Source of the DNA: Paracoccus sp. DMF-8
GTDB taxonomy: Bacteria; Pseudomonadota; Alphaproteobacteria; Rhodobacterales; Rhodobacteraceae
NCBI RefSeq assembly: GCF_029309835.1
Contig: NZ_JARJHL010000018.1
Location: 177,278-241,277 of the forward strand
Length of the DNA stretch: 64,000 nucleotides
Direction: 5' to 3'
The translations under genes were made by a program, and so were the position numbers. Position 1 is the stretch's first letter, and each line of letters starts with the position of its first letter. Below the pieces are notes generated by a model that saw nothing but the letters and a program-made list of their open reading frames with translations, ran no database searches and was not told where the DNA came from. This document shows positions 42,323-51,560 of this stretch, in pieces.

Positions 42323-43837
42323 CTAGCCACCCGGCACAAAGGCCAGCCTGTATCCGATGGCCTCGGCCAGATGCGGCGCGCGGACATCGGCGGAACCGTC
42401 CAGATCCGCGATGGTGCGCGCCGTGCGCAGGATGCGGTGATAGCCGCGCGCCGTCAGTCCCAGCTTTTCGGCGGCGCGGTTGATCAGGTCGCGCCCCTCG
42501 GCATCGGGGGTGGCGATCTCCTCCAGCACGCTGCCAGAGGCATCGGCATTGACCCGCAGCGATGCGCTGTCGCCAAATCGCCTGCTTTGCACGGCCCGCG
42601 CCGCCGCCACGCGGGCGGCGACCGGGGCGGTCGGCTCGGCACTGGCCTTGCTGTCCAGATCGGCGATGCTGACGGCGGGAATTTCGATGCGCAGATCGAA
42701 ACGGTCCATCAGGGGGCCGGAAATCTTGCCCATGTAATCGGTCCCGCAGCCCGGAACCCGTGCGCAGGACCGCGCCGCATCCGCCAGATAGCCGCAGCGG
42801 CAGGGGTTCGCGGCGGCGATCAGCAGAAAGCGGCAGGGGTAGCGGATATGGGCATTGGCGCGGGCAACCACGACCTCTCCGGTTTCGATGGGCTGGCGCA
42901 GGGTGTCCAGCACATGGCAGGGAAATTCGGGCAATTCGTCCAGAAACAGCACGCCATTATGGGCAAGGCTGATCTCGCCCGGCTGCGCGCCGCGCCCGCC
43001 GCCGACGATGGCCGCCATCGAGGCGGTATGGTGCGGATCGCGAAACGGCGCCTCTCGCGAGATGCCGCCGCCCTGCAAAAGCCCCGCCAGCGAATGGATC
43101 ATCGAGGTTTCCAGCGCCTCGGCCGGTGACAGCGGGGGCAGGATGCCGGGCAGCCGCGCCGACAGCATGGATTTGCCCGCGCCCGGCGGGCCAACCATCA
43201 GCAGATGATGACGGCCAGCGGCGGCGATTTCCAGCGCGCGGCGCGCCTTTTCCTGTCCGCGCACATCGGCAAGGTCGGGATGGGTTGCGGCTTTCGGGGC
43301 CTCGGCGGGCAGCGCGCGGGCCAGCGGCGCGCGCCCGCCCAGATGGTTGATCGCATCCAGCAGGGTTCGGGCGGCCAGAACCGGCACGCTGTCGATCCAT
43401 GCGGCCTCGCCGCCACAGGGGGCGGGGCAGAGCAGGGCGCGGTCATCCTCGGCAGCGGCAACTGCGGCGGGCAGCGCGCCCGCGACGGTGACGATCCGCC
43501 CGTCCAGCGACAATTCCCCCAGGGAAACAATGCGTTCCAGTTCCTCCGCCGGGACGATTTCCAGCGCGGCGAGGATTGCCAGCGCAATGGGAAGGTCGAA
43601 ATGCGCCCCCTCTTTCGGCAGGTCGGCGGGGGACAGGTTGACCGTGATCCGGCGCGAAGGCATCGCCACCGAAATCGCATTGAAGGCCGCGCGGACCCTT
43701 TCGCGCGCCTCGCTGACCGCCTTGTCGGGCAGGCCCACGATGTTGAAGGCGGGCAGACCGTTGGCGACCGCACATTGGACCTCGACCAGCCGGGCCTCGA
43801 CCCCTTCGAAGGCCACCGAATACGCGATTGTCGCCAT
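42323..43837 (-). CDS. comM: ComM/YifB-family magnesium-chelatase-like AAA+ ATPase
   Basis: About 504 residues: an N-terminal Lon-like domain (ATIAYSVAFEGVEARLVEVQCAVANGLPAFNIVGLPDKAVSEARERVRAA), the Mg-chelatase-type AAA+ core with Walker A GPPGAGKS, FRDPHHTASMAAIVGGG, Walker B NGVLFLDELPEF, and the cysteine-rich NPCRCGYLADAARSCARVPGC, and a C-terminal helical region. ComM is a helicase that promotes branch migration in natural transformation. Start uncertain between 43843 and 43837. Convergent with gshB. Confidence 0.94.
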   Translation of the reverse strand: MATIAYSVAFEGVEARLVEVQCAVANGLPAFNIVGLPDKAVSEARERVRAAFNAISVAMPSRRITVNLSPADLPKEGAHFDLPIALAILAALEIVPAEELERIVSLGELSLDGRIVTVAGALPAAVAAAEDDRALLCPAPCGGEAAWIDSVPVLAARTLLDAINHLGGRAPLARALPAEAPKAATHPDLADVRGQEKARRALEIAAAGRHHLLMVGPPGAGKSMLSARLPGILPPLSPAEALETSMIHSLAGLLQGGGISREAPFRDPHHTASMAAIVGGGRGAQPGEISLAHNGVLFLDELPEFPCHVLDTLRQPIETGEVVVARANAHIRYPCRFLLIAAANPCRCGYLADAARSCARVPGCGTDYMGKISGPLMDRFDLRIEIPAVSIADLDSKASAEPTAPVAARVAAARAVQSRRFGDSASLRVNADASGSVLEEIATPDAEGRDLINRAAEKLGLTARGYHRILRTARTIADLDGSADVRAPHLAEAIGYRLAFVPGG

Positions 43838-44067
43838 GTTCATCCCGCACACCAAACCTGTGGAATGGTTAACAGCGGGCGGCTTAAAAAAAGGTTAACG
43901 CGGCAGCTGTCTTTGGACCGCCGGATGGCTGACGGTTCGGCGTTGCGTGCATCGACGGGCATGGCCCTTGTCGCGCGGACAGGGGTTCATCGGAATAGGC
44001 CGACATGAACGACATGGGCCGGTCACTGCGGACGATTGCCCGCGCCATCCGAAAAACAGATGAATTC

Positions 44068-44394
44068 CTAGTTTTTCAAAAGGATAACGGCCGCGCCGGT
44101 GACGCAGAGGGTGGCGCCCAGAAGGTCCCATCTTGTCGGGTTCTGGCCTTCGGTCAGCCACAGCCAGCCGATCGAGGCGGTGACGTAGATCCCGCCATAG
44201 GCGGCATAGGCGCGGCCGGCGAAATCGGTGTCGATATGGGTCAGCAGCCAGGCGAAAAGCGCAAGGCAGGCCATGCCGGGCACCAGCCACCAGACCGATT
44301 TCCCCAGCCTCACCCATGCCCAGAAGGCAAAGCAGCCGGCGATTTCGGCCAATGCGGCCAGCACATAGATCGCGATCGGCCCGGCAAGGGTCAA
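44068..44394 (-). CDS. ynfA: YnfA family membrane protein
   Basis: A 108-residue protein of four helices: GPIAIYVLAALAEIAGCFAFWAWVRLGKSVWWLVPGM, ALFAWLLT, GRAYAAYGGIYVTASIGWLWLTEG and GATLCVTGAAVILL. It matches the YnfA/SMR-like small membrane family. The start codon is TTG at 44394, overlapping the parE stop as TTGA; no ATG fits the conserved N-terminus, so the rare start codon is the likely one. Translation appears to depend on ribosomes finishing parE. Some members have been proposed as drug efflux proteins, but its role here is unknown. Confidence 0.85.
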   Translation of the reverse strand: MTLAGPIAIYVLAALAEIAGCFAFWAWVRLGKSVWWLVPGMACLALFAWLLTHIDTDFAGRAYAAYGGIYVTASIGWLWLTEGQNPTRWDLLGATLCVTGAAVILLKN

Positions 44395-46355
44395 ACGTCC
44401 AGTTCCTCGACGAATTGGGCGTTTTCCTGAATATACTGGAACCGCAGTTCCGGTTTCTTGCCCATCAGCCGCTCGACCAGATCGCCGGTTTCGCCGCCCT
44501 CTTCCTCGTCGATGGACACCCGGATCAGCTTGCGCGTCCTGGGGTTCATCGTCGTGTCCTTCAGGTCCTTGGCGTCCATTTCGCCCAGACCCTTGAAGCG
44601 TTGCACGTCGATCTTGCCCTTGCCGCCGATGCCCTTGGCCAGCATCGCCTCTTTCTCGGCATCGTCCGAGACGTAGATGCGTTGCGCACCCTGCGTCAGA
44701 CGATAGAGCGGCGGGCAGGCCAGATACAGGTGCCCCTTGTCGATCAGCGGGCGCATCTGGGTAAAGAAAAACGTCATCAGCAGGCTGGCGATATGGGCGC
44801 CATCGACATCCGCATCGGTCATGATGATGATCTTGTCGTAACGCAGATCGTCGATGTTGAATTTCGTCCCCATGCCGACGCCAAGCGCCTGACACAGATC
44901 GGCAATTTCCTGATTGGTGCCCAGCTTGGAACTGGCCGCGCCCAACACGTTCAGGATCTTGCCCTTCAGCGGCAAAAGCGCCTGAGAGGTGCGTTCGCGC
45001 GCCATCTTGGCGCTGCCGCCCGCGCTGTCACCCTCGACGATGAACAGCTCGGTGCCCTCGCGGTTGGTGGCCGAGCAATCGACCAGCTTGCCGGGCAGGC
45101 GCAGCTTTTTCGTAGCGGATTTGCGGGCGGTTTCCTTTTCGGCCTTGCGGCGCAGGCGTTCCTCGGCGCGCAGGACCAGAAAGTCCAGAATGGCGCCCGC
45201 CGATTTCGTATCCGCCGCCAGCCAGTTGTCGAAATGGTCGCGGACGGCGCCTTCGACCAGCCGCTGCGCCTCGACCGTGGCCAGACGATCCTTGGTCTGG
45301 CCGACGAATTCCGGCTCGCGGATGAAGCAGCTGACCAGCGCACAGCCGCCCGTCAGCAGGTCGTCGCGGGTGATATTGGCGGCTTTCTTATTGTTGATCA
45401 GATCGCCATAGGCGCGGATGCCGCGCAGGATGGCGGACCAGAAACCGGCCTCATGCGTGCCGCCTTCGGGTGTCGGGACGGTGTTGCAATAGCTTTGGAT
45501 GAAGCCGTCGCGCGACGGCGTCCAGTTGATCGCCCAATCGACCTTGCCCGGCGTGTTGAATTTCTCGGTGAAATCGACGCTGCCCGCAAAGGGCCGGTCG
45601 GCATAGGTCGAGGAATTGCCCAGGACCTCGGTCAGGTAATCAGCCAGGCCGCCGGGGAAATGGAACACGGCCTCTGCCGGGGTTTCGCCGTCGTCGATGG
45701 CGGATTTCCAGCGGATCTCGACGCCGGAAAACAGATAGGCCTTGGATTTCACCATCTTCATCATGCGCGCGGGCTTGAAACGATGATGGCCAAAGATCTG
45801 TTCGTCGGCGTGGAAGGTCACGGTCGTGCCGCGCCGGTTCGGGGCGGCGCCGATCCTTTCGACCGGGCCTTGCGGGATCCCGCGCGAAAAGCGCTGCTCG
45901 AACAGTTCCTTGTTGCGCGCAACCTGCACCACCATCAGATCGGACAGCGCGTTCACGACCGAAGCGCCCACCCCGTGCAACCCGCCCGAGGTCTGATAGG
46001 CATCGCCCGAGAACTTGCCGCCCGCGTGCAGGGTGCACAGGATCACCTCCAACGCGGACTTGCCCGGAAATTTCGGGTGCGGATCAATCGGGATGCCGCG
46101 CCCGTTGTCGCGGATGGTGACGCTGTAGTCGTCATGCAACTCGACCTCGATGCGGCTGGCGTGACCGGCCACTGCCTCGTCCATCGAGTTGTCCAGGATT
46201 TCCGCGACCAGATGGTGCAGCGCCCGTTCATCCGTGCCGCCGATATACATGCCGGGGCGTTTGCGGACGGGCTCCAGCCCCTCCAGCACCTCGATCGAGG
46301 CGGCCGAATAGCTTTCGGCGGTCGTGTCTTGGGCGGGAAAAAGATCGTCTGCCAT
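44391..46355 (-). CDS. parE: DNA topoisomerase IV subunit B
   Basis: A 654-residue GHKL ATPase and TOPRIM subunit that decatenates chromosomes with ParC. Motifs are EGLEPVRKRPGMYIGGTDERALHHLVAEILDNSMDEAVAGHA (Bergerat region), RDNGRGIPIDPHPK, SGGLHGVGASVVNALS, the TOPRIM element LFIVEGDSAGGSAKMAR, PLKGKILNV and DADVDGAHIASLL. It is ParE rather than GyrB by length and the short C-terminal. Its stop overlaps the TTG start of ynfA. Confidence 0.96.
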   Translation of the reverse strand: MADDLFPAQDTTAESYSAASIEVLEGLEPVRKRPGMYIGGTDERALHHLVAEILDNSMDEAVAGHASRIEVELHDDYSVTIRDNGRGIPIDPHPKFPGKSALEVILCTLHAGGKFSGDAYQTSGGLHGVGASVVNALSDLMVVQVARNKELFEQRFSRGIPQGPVERIGAAPNRRGTTVTFHADEQIFGHHRFKPARMMKMVKSKAYLFSGVEIRWKSAIDDGETPAEAVFHFPGGLADYLTEVLGNSSTYADRPFAGSVDFTEKFNTPGKVDWAINWTPSRDGFIQSYCNTVPTPEGGTHEAGFWSAILRGIRAYGDLINNKKAANITRDDLLTGGCALVSCFIREPEFVGQTKDRLATVEAQRLVEGAVRDHFDNWLAADTKSAGAILDFLVLRAEERLRRKAEKETARKSATKKLRLPGKLVDCSATNREGTELFIVEGDSAGGSAKMARERTSQALLPLKGKILNVLGAASSKLGTNQEIADLCQALGVGMGTKFNIDDLRYDKIIIMTDADVDGAHIASLLMTFFFTQMRPLIDKGHLYLACPPLYRLTQGAQRIYVSDDAEKEAMLAKGIGGKGKIDVQRFKGLGEMDAKDLKDTTMNPRTRKLIRVSIDEEEGGETGDLVERLMGKKPELRFQYIQENAQFVEELDV

Positions 46356-46652
46356 CTGCTGCTCGTCTTCTGTTTGGGCGGCTTTATCTCATGCCGGGGC
46401 GCTTGGGGGCAAGGGCTGGCGTGGCGGGTGCGTCAAGGGGCAGGGGGATTGCTGTCGGTTTGCGCAGAATGTTGTGGTCAAAGGCCCGCCGCGCCGCAAC
46501 CGCCCGAGGCCGCCCCGTGCCGGGATCAAGCCCTGCACAGGCCGGTTTCCATCACCCGCAAGACCGATCCGCTGATCGTCTGCCATGCCAGCCATGTCGC
46601 CCACGGTTCGGGTCGTTGTCCGGCTGCCGTCACGCCATCCGGGACGGCAGGG
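46356..46652. other. intergenic region between parE and the dipeptidase gene
   Basis: 297 bases without a credible gene. It presumably holds the parE promoter and the end of the dipeptidase transcript. I see no clear terminator, RNA or repeat. Confidence 0.5.
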
Positions 46653-47861
46653 TCATTCCGGCAGATGTTCCGACAGAAAGCGCATCATATTGCCGCCCAT
46701 GACCTTTTCGATCTGGGTTTCCGTCAGCCCCGCATCCATCAGGGCCTGGGTCAGCACCACCAGATGCGCCGCATCGAAAGGCGCATCGACCGAACCGTCG
46801 TAATCCGAACCAAGCGCGACGTGATCCTCGCCCACGAGCCGGATCGCCGCGCGGATCGAGGCGGCGATATCGGCGGGCCGCGACCCGCAGTTGACATCCG
46901 TCCAGTAACCGATGCCGATGATCCCGCCCTTGCGCGCGATCTCGCGGACCAGATCATCGGACAGATTGCGCGGGCTGGCGCATCGGCCGTGGATCCCGGT
47001 ATGCGACAGGATCGGCACGACGCCGGGCAGATCGACGACATCGCGCACCATCTGCGGCGAGGCATGGGCCAGATCGACGATCATGCCGCGTTCCAGCATA
47101 TTGGCGATGACATTGCGGCCAAAGGGGCTGAGGCCCTCGCCCTCGCGGCCCGTCTCTCCGTGCAGGCTGCCGCCCAGTTCGTTTCCGTGCAGGCTGCCGC
47201 CCAGTTCGTTGTCGAAGAAATGGGTCAGGCCGATGATGCGGAAACCGGCCTCGTCCAGCCGGGCGAGATTGGCCAGATCGCCTTCCAGCGGATGGCCGCC
47301 CTCGCTGCCCAGGATGCTGCCGACAGTTTTCGCACCGCCTGCGCGTGCGGCCAGCAGATCCGCCAGATCGCCGCGCGTGCGGATGACGCGCAGCGCCTGC
47401 GGGTCGCGTTCGGCGGACAGATGCAACTGCCGTGCCTGTTCCAGCGCGCGGGCCAGCAGGCTGTTCCATGTCGCGATGGGGCGCAACTGGCCGATGAACA
47501 GCCGGGTGATGTTGTCGGGGGCATCCGCGCTGTTCTGGCTGTAATTCTGGCCCTTGGGGCTTTTCGTGACGGTGGTGAAGACCTGCACGGCGACATTGCC
47601 CTGCGCCAGTCGCGGAATGTCGGTATGGCCGCGGTCGACACGTTCCAGCAGGTCGCGATCCCACAGCAGCGCGTCGGAATGCAGGTCGCCGATGACCAGC
47701 CGTTCATGCAGGGCGCGCGCCTGATCGCTGACGGGCCAGGTTTCGGGCGGGACGGTGACCGGGTTCAGGCTGCGTTCCATATAGGCGGGGCCCCAGATCA
47801 GCACCACGGCCACGGCCAGCACGGCCAGCATCAGAATTCCCCCGATTATCCGTTTGATCAT
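46653..47861 (-). CDS. membrane dipeptidase (peptidase family M19)
   Basis: About 402 residues. An N-terminal membrane anchor (KRIIGGILMLAVLAVAVVLIWG) leads to a renal dipeptidase-like zinc hydrolase: IGDLHSDAL (HxD), ILGSEGGHPL (bridging glutamate), IVDLAHAS and ILSHTGIHGRCASPRNLSD (histidines), and HVALGSDYDGSVDAP. All metal ligands are present. A 27-base tandem duplication (47158-47211) doubles NELGGSLHG in the loop after GLTHFFD. The anchor suggests it works at the periplasmic face. It follows the GNAT and pepF genes on the same strand. Confidence 0.92.
   Translation of the reverse strand: MIKRIIGGILMLAVLAVAVVLIWGPAYMERSLNPVTVPPETWPVSDQARALHERLVIGDLHSDALLWDRDLLERVDRGHTDIPRLAQGNVAVQVFTTVTKSPKGQNYSQNSADAPDNITRLFIGQLRPIATWNSLLARALEQARQLHLSAERDPQALRVIRTRGDLADLLAARAGGAKTVGSILGSEGGHPLEGDLANLARLDEAGFRIIGLTHFFDNELGGSLHGNELGGSLHGETGREGEGLSPFGRNVIANMLERGMIVDLAHASPQMVRDVVDLPGVVPILSHTGIHGRCASPRNLSDDLVREIARKGGIIGIGYWTDVNCGSRPADIAASIRAAIRLVGEDHVALGSDYDGSVDAPFDAAHLVVLTQALMDAGLTETQIEKVMGGNMMRFLSEHLPE
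47158..47211. repeat. 27-bp tandem duplication inside the dipeptidase gene
   Basis: Copies at 47158-47184 and 47185-47211 differ at one base (26 of 27 equal). On the coding strand they give NELGGSLHG twice, in frame. The near identity suggests a recent event. Confidence 0.85.
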
Positions 47862-47924
47862 GTCGCCGGTCTGCCCTTGCTTTTGCTCTTTGCGCGCGAG
47901 GATAGGGCAATGCGCGACCAAGGG

Positions 47925-48395
47925 CTAGCCAAGCGGCAGGCGCAGGACATGTTGCGGCCCGATCTTGCCACCGTGGTACAATTCTCCGCCATCGACGAAG
48001 CCCGCCGACAGATAGACGGCCCGCGCGGCCCCGTTGATGACATTCACGGTCAGAACCAGATTGGCGGCGCCCGTGTAGCGCGCAGAGATATAGGGCCGCA
48101 GCAGCGCCATCGCCGCCTTGCCCGTGCCCTTGCCCTGTTCGCGCGCGTCGATCATCACGCCGCGCAAGCCGATGTCATCCGGCGCGGCAAAGGGGGAATG
48201 CAGGGGAAAGGCCCGGTCGATCTTGAAGAAGCCGACCGGGTGCAGGTCGCGCAGGATCATGTGGAAATCGCAGCCGGGTTCATCGGCCGCGAAATGATCG
48301 GCAATCGTGCCGCAGAACCTTTCCTGATCGGGGCGCACGGCGATATGGGCGACGGTCGCGATGCCGTCGCGCGAGACCGGTGCCAGCGTGATCAC
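47925..48395 (-). CDS. GNAT-family N-acetyltransferase
   Basis: A 156-residue acetyltransferase: PDDIGLRGVMIDAREQGKGTGKAAMALLRPY contains the acetyl-CoA loop (QGKGTGKAAM), and LVLTVNVINGAARAVYLSAGFVDGGELYHGG is the C-terminal motif B region. The acceptor is unknown. The start is GTG at 48395, overlapping the pepF stop as GTGA. The dipeptidase gene follows 63 bases later, so the group pepF-GNAT-dipeptidase is probably one transcript. Confidence 0.85.
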   Translation of the reverse strand: MITLAPVSRDGIATVAHIAVRPDQERFCGTIADHFAADEPGCDFHMILRDLHPVGFFKIDRAFPLHSPFAAPDDIGLRGVMIDAREQGKGTGKAAMALLRPYISARYTGAANLVLTVNVINGAARAVYLSAGFVDGGELYHGGKIGPQHVLRLPLG

Positions 48396-50227
48396 GATTC
48401 GAGCTTTTCAAGCTCGTCGATCAACCCCTCGATCATCGCCAGCCCCTTGCCCCAGAAAGCGGGATCGGTCGCGTCCAGACCGAAGGGGGCCAGCAGTTCC
48501 TTGTGATGCTTGGACCCGCCCGCCTTCAGCAGGTCGAAATATTTCTGCTGGAAATCGGGAAGCCCGTCTTCGTAGGCGGCATAAAGCGCGTTCACCAGCC
48601 CGTCGCCGAAGGCATAGGCATAGACGTAAAACGGCGTGTGGACGAAATGCGGGACATAGGTCCAGAAGGTTTCATAACCGGGCATGAATTCAAAGGCATC
48701 GCCAAGCGATTCCCCCTGCACGGACATCCAGATCGCATTGATATCCTCGGGCGTCAGTTCGCCTTGGGCGCGGGCGGCATGCAGCCTGCATTCGAAATCG
48801 TAAAACGCGATCTGGCGCACGACCGTGTTGATCATATCCTCGACCTTGCCCGCCAGCAGGGCCTTGCGCTGGACGGGATCGGAGGTCTTTTTCAACAGCG
48901 CGCGGAAGGTCAGCATCTCGCCAAAGACGGATGCGGTTTCCGCCAGCGTCAGGGGCGTCGAGGCCAGCAATTCCCCCTGCGCCGCCGCCAGCCGCTGGTG
49001 GACGCCGTGGCCCAGCTCATGCGCCAGCGTCATCACGTCGCGCGGCTTGCCCAGATAGTTCAGCAGCACATAGGGGTGAACGGTGGTCACGGTCGGATGG
49101 GCAAAGGCGCCGGGTGCCTTGCCCGGCTTGACGCCCGCGTCGATCCAGCCCCGGTCAAAGAAGGGCCGGACCAGATCGGCGAGTTCGGGCGAGAAACCGG
49201 CATAGGCGTCCAGGACGATGGCCTCGGCCTCGGGCCATGCGATCAGGCGCGGCGTTTCGGTCGGCAGGGGCGCGTTGCGGTCCCAGATCTGCAGCTTGTC
49301 CAGCCCCAGCCAGCGCGCTTTCAGCCGGTAATAGCGATGCGACAGGCGCGGATAGGCGGCAACGACAGCATCGCGCAGGGCCTGCACGACCGCAGGCTCG
49401 ACAGCATTCGACAGGTGGCGCGAGGTTTGCGGCGTCGGCATCTTGCGCCAGCCATCCTCGATCGCCTTTTCCTTGATCAGGGTGTTATGAATACGCGAAA
49501 AGAGTTTGATGTTTTTGGGAAAAACCTTGGCCAGCGCCTTGGCGCCAGCCTCGCGGCGGTCGCGGTCGTGGTCGGTCAGCAGGTTCAGCGTCGCTTCCAT
49601 GCCCATCTCTTCGCCCTCGACCTCAAAGGTCAGGGCGGCGGTGGTTTCGTCGAACAAACGGTTCCAGGCGGCTGCGCCGACAACGGAATTGTCGTGCAGG
49701 AATTTTTCCAGCTCATCCGAAAGCTGATAGGGGCGCATGGCGCGCATCCGGTCGAAAACCGGTTTATAGCGCGCGGGGCCTGCCGGGTCGGAAAAGGTCT
49801 GATTATAGGATGAGTTGGATATCCTGTTGAATTCCAGCGAGAAAAATACAAGATTCGTGGTCAGGATGGTGATCTTTTCCTGCAGGTCGCCCATCAGCTT
49901 GGCGCGTTCCGCATCGGTGGTGTTCTGGTAATAGCGCAGCCCGGCAAAGGACATCAGCCGCCCGGCCAGAATGTCGATCAACTGATAGGATTCGACGCAG
50001 GCCAGCATATCGGCGGGCGACAGCTTGGCCAGCCGGCCTTCGTAACGCTGCGAAAAATCCTTGCAGGCCTGTTCCAGCGCCGCCAGATCGCGGGACAGTT
50101 CCGGGGATTCCGGGCTGGGGTAAAGATCGGTCAGGTCCCATTCGGGCAGATTGCCAAGCGGAAGGGCGTCACCGCCTGCCGGGTTGAGATCGCGCGGAAG
50201 GATGCGGTGCAGGCTTGCGGGGATCAT
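48392..50227 (-). CDS. pepF: oligoendopeptidase F (peptidase family M3)
   Basis: A 611-residue cytoplasmic zinc endopeptidase. The N-terminal half (LPEWDLTDLYPSPESPELSRDLAALEQ) is the M3 prefix domain; the active site is in VMTLAHELGHGVHQRLA (HExxH), with the third zinc ligand in ETASVFGEMLTF. C-terminal helices complete the M3B fold. It degrades oligopeptides of several residues. The ATG at 50227 has AAAGGA before it. It overlaps the GNAT gene and follows the hydrolase gene, and it may process peptides brought in by the Yej importer elsewhere in the window (inference). Confidence 0.95.
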   Translation of the reverse strand: MIPASLHRILPRDLNPAGGDALPLGNLPEWDLTDLYPSPESPELSRDLAALEQACKDFSQRYEGRLAKLSPADMLACVESYQLIDILAGRLMSFAGLRYYQNTTDAERAKLMGDLQEKITILTTNLVFFSLEFNRISNSSYNQTFSDPAGPARYKPVFDRMRAMRPYQLSDELEKFLHDNSVVGAAAWNRLFDETTAALTFEVEGEEMGMEATLNLLTDHDRDRREAGAKALAKVFPKNIKLFSRIHNTLIKEKAIEDGWRKMPTPQTSRHLSNAVEPAVVQALRDAVVAAYPRLSHRYYRLKARWLGLDKLQIWDRNAPLPTETPRLIAWPEAEAIVLDAYAGFSPELADLVRPFFDRGWIDAGVKPGKAPGAFAHPTVTTVHPYVLLNYLGKPRDVMTLAHELGHGVHQRLAAAQGELLASTPLTLAETASVFGEMLTFRALLKKTSDPVQRKALLAGKVEDMINTVVRQIAFYDFECRLHAARAQGELTPEDINAIWMSVQGESLGDAFEFMPGYETFWTYVPHFVHTPFYVYAYAFGDGLVNALYAAYEDGLPDFQQKYFDLLKAGGSKHHKELLAPFGLDATDPAFWGKGLAMIEGLIDELEKLES

Positions 50228-50274
50228 TCTGGTTCCTTTCGTTTGAACCAGATTTGTCGATTATGCGTCCGGCT

Positions 50275-51213
50275 TCAAGGTTGCGCCAGAAAATGGTCGA
50301 TCACCCCCTGCATGGCGCGCTGACGCAGCGCCTGCCGCTCCATCAGCGGTTCATGGCGTGCGCCGTCCAGTGCCATCAGCGTGGCCGATGGCCATGCGTT
50401 CACGCGTTTGTGAATCGCGGCGGGCGAGACGACGGCTTCACGGCTGCCCAGCAGGATCAGGGCGGGCAGGTCGGGGCTGGGCAGGGCGGCCAGCCGGTCG
50501 CATTCGCGCAGGGCGGCATGCAGCCAGTCATGGGTGACGCCGCCCAGCATCATCTCGGGCCAGGCGCAGGTTTCGGCCACCATCCGGCCCCAGGTCGCGC
50601 CATCCGTGGTCAGCAGGTTCTGGTTGAACGAACTGGCCAGAATAAAGGATTCCGTGCCGCCGCTGGCCGGCACATAGCGGCGCCCCTGACCCAGCCTGCG
50701 CGCCAGCGTGGTCACCGCGCGGGCAAAACCCGCCTTGGCGGGCGACAGGTTGATGTTCCACATCGGCGCGCTGAACGCGACCCGTTCGACGGGCAGCCCG
50801 TCGATCAGCGCGGCAAGGCCGATGGCCGCACCCATCGAATGGGCCAGCAGGAACCAGGGACGGGGCAGGTGCAGCGCCTGCGCCGCAACGACCATTTCGA
50901 CGACATCGCACTGATAATCCGCGAAATCGGGGATATGGCTGGCGCGTCCGTCGTCGATCAGCCGGTCCGATAGGCCCTGACCGCGCCAGTCGATGGACAG
51001 CACGTCCAGCCCCGCGCGGTTCAGGTCATCCGCGACACGGGCGTATTTTTCCAGATATTCGGTCCGCCCCTGCATCAGCAGGACGGTGCCGCGCCCTTCC
51101 CGTGACGGCCAATGCGCCGCCCGCAGGGCAATCCCGTCATCGGCGCGCAGCCAGAAGCAGCGCGCATCGCGCGGGGGATCGCCCGGCAGCGCGTGAAAGG
51201 GCGCGGGCTGCAT
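50275..51213 (-). CDS. alpha/beta hydrolase (lysophospholipase-like)
   Basis: A 312-residue serine hydrolase. Key elements are TVLLMQGRTEYLEKYARVADDLNRAGLDVLSIDWRGQGLSDR, the nucleophile elbow LLAHSMGAAIGL with serine, and DGARHEPLMER with the histidine. The pattern matches PldB-like monoglyceride lipase/lysophospholipases. The exact lipid is unknown. It lies three bases after the SCP2 gene and 47 bases before pepF, in the same direction. Confidence 0.88.
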   Translation of the reverse strand: MQPAPFHALPGDPPRDARCFWLRADDGIALRAAHWPSREGRGTVLLMQGRTEYLEKYARVADDLNRAGLDVLSIDWRGQGLSDRLIDDGRASHIPDFADYQCDVVEMVVAAQALHLPRPWFLLAHSMGAAIGLAALIDGLPVERVAFSAPMWNINLSPAKAGFARAVTTLARRLGQGRRYVPASGGTESFILASSFNQNLLTTDGATWGRMVAETCAWPEMMLGGVTHDWLHAALRECDRLAALPSPDLPALILLGSREAVVSPAAIHKRVNAWPSATLMALDGARHEPLMERQALRQRAMQGVIDHFLAQP

Positions 51214-51216
51214 GGC

Positions 51217-51501
51217 TCAGGACAGCATGGCGCCCAGTTTCATCACCACGCCCATCGAGCCGTCGACCGTCAGCTTGCCGGTCATGAAGGCCATGGTCGG
51301 GTTGACGCTGCCATCCAGCAGACCTTCGAAGGTTTCGCGGTCGGCGGTCAGCGTCACTTCGGTTTCGTCATCGCCGGCGCGCACGCCATTGCTGTCGATC
51401 ACGATCGAGCCTTCGTCCTTGATGACGAATTTCGCGCTGGATCTAAAGCTGGGGATCTTGGCGCTCAGGGCCTGAACGGCGGCATCGACGACTTTGCTCA
51501 T
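51217..51501 (-). CDS. SCP2 sterol-binding domain protein
   Basis: A 94-residue SCP2 domain: FVIKDEGSIVIDSNGVRAGDDETEVTLTADRETFEGLLDGSVNPTMAFMTGKLTVDGSMGVVMKLGAMLS, the standard lipid-binding fold. Single-domain SCP2 proteins are widespread in Rhodobacteraceae and have no defined role. The adjacent lysophospholipase-like gene suggests a lipid connection (inference). Confidence 0.92.
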   Translation of the reverse strand: MSKVVDAAVQALSAKIPSFRSSAKFVIKDEGSIVIDSNGVRAGDDETEVTLTADRETFEGLLDGSVNPTMAFMTGKLTVDGSMGVVMKLGAMLS

Positions 51502-51560
51502 TTACGATTCTCCAATGGCTTTCTCTGGCATCAGGCCCGGCAAGGGGCTACATAGCGGAT

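Noticed and set aside
44316..48506. A plus-strand open frame of nearly 1400 codons opposite parE, the dipeptidase and GNAT genes
   Set aside because: It runs antisense to several recognised genes and crosses their boundaries. It has no domain character, and such long antisense frames are common at this GC content.
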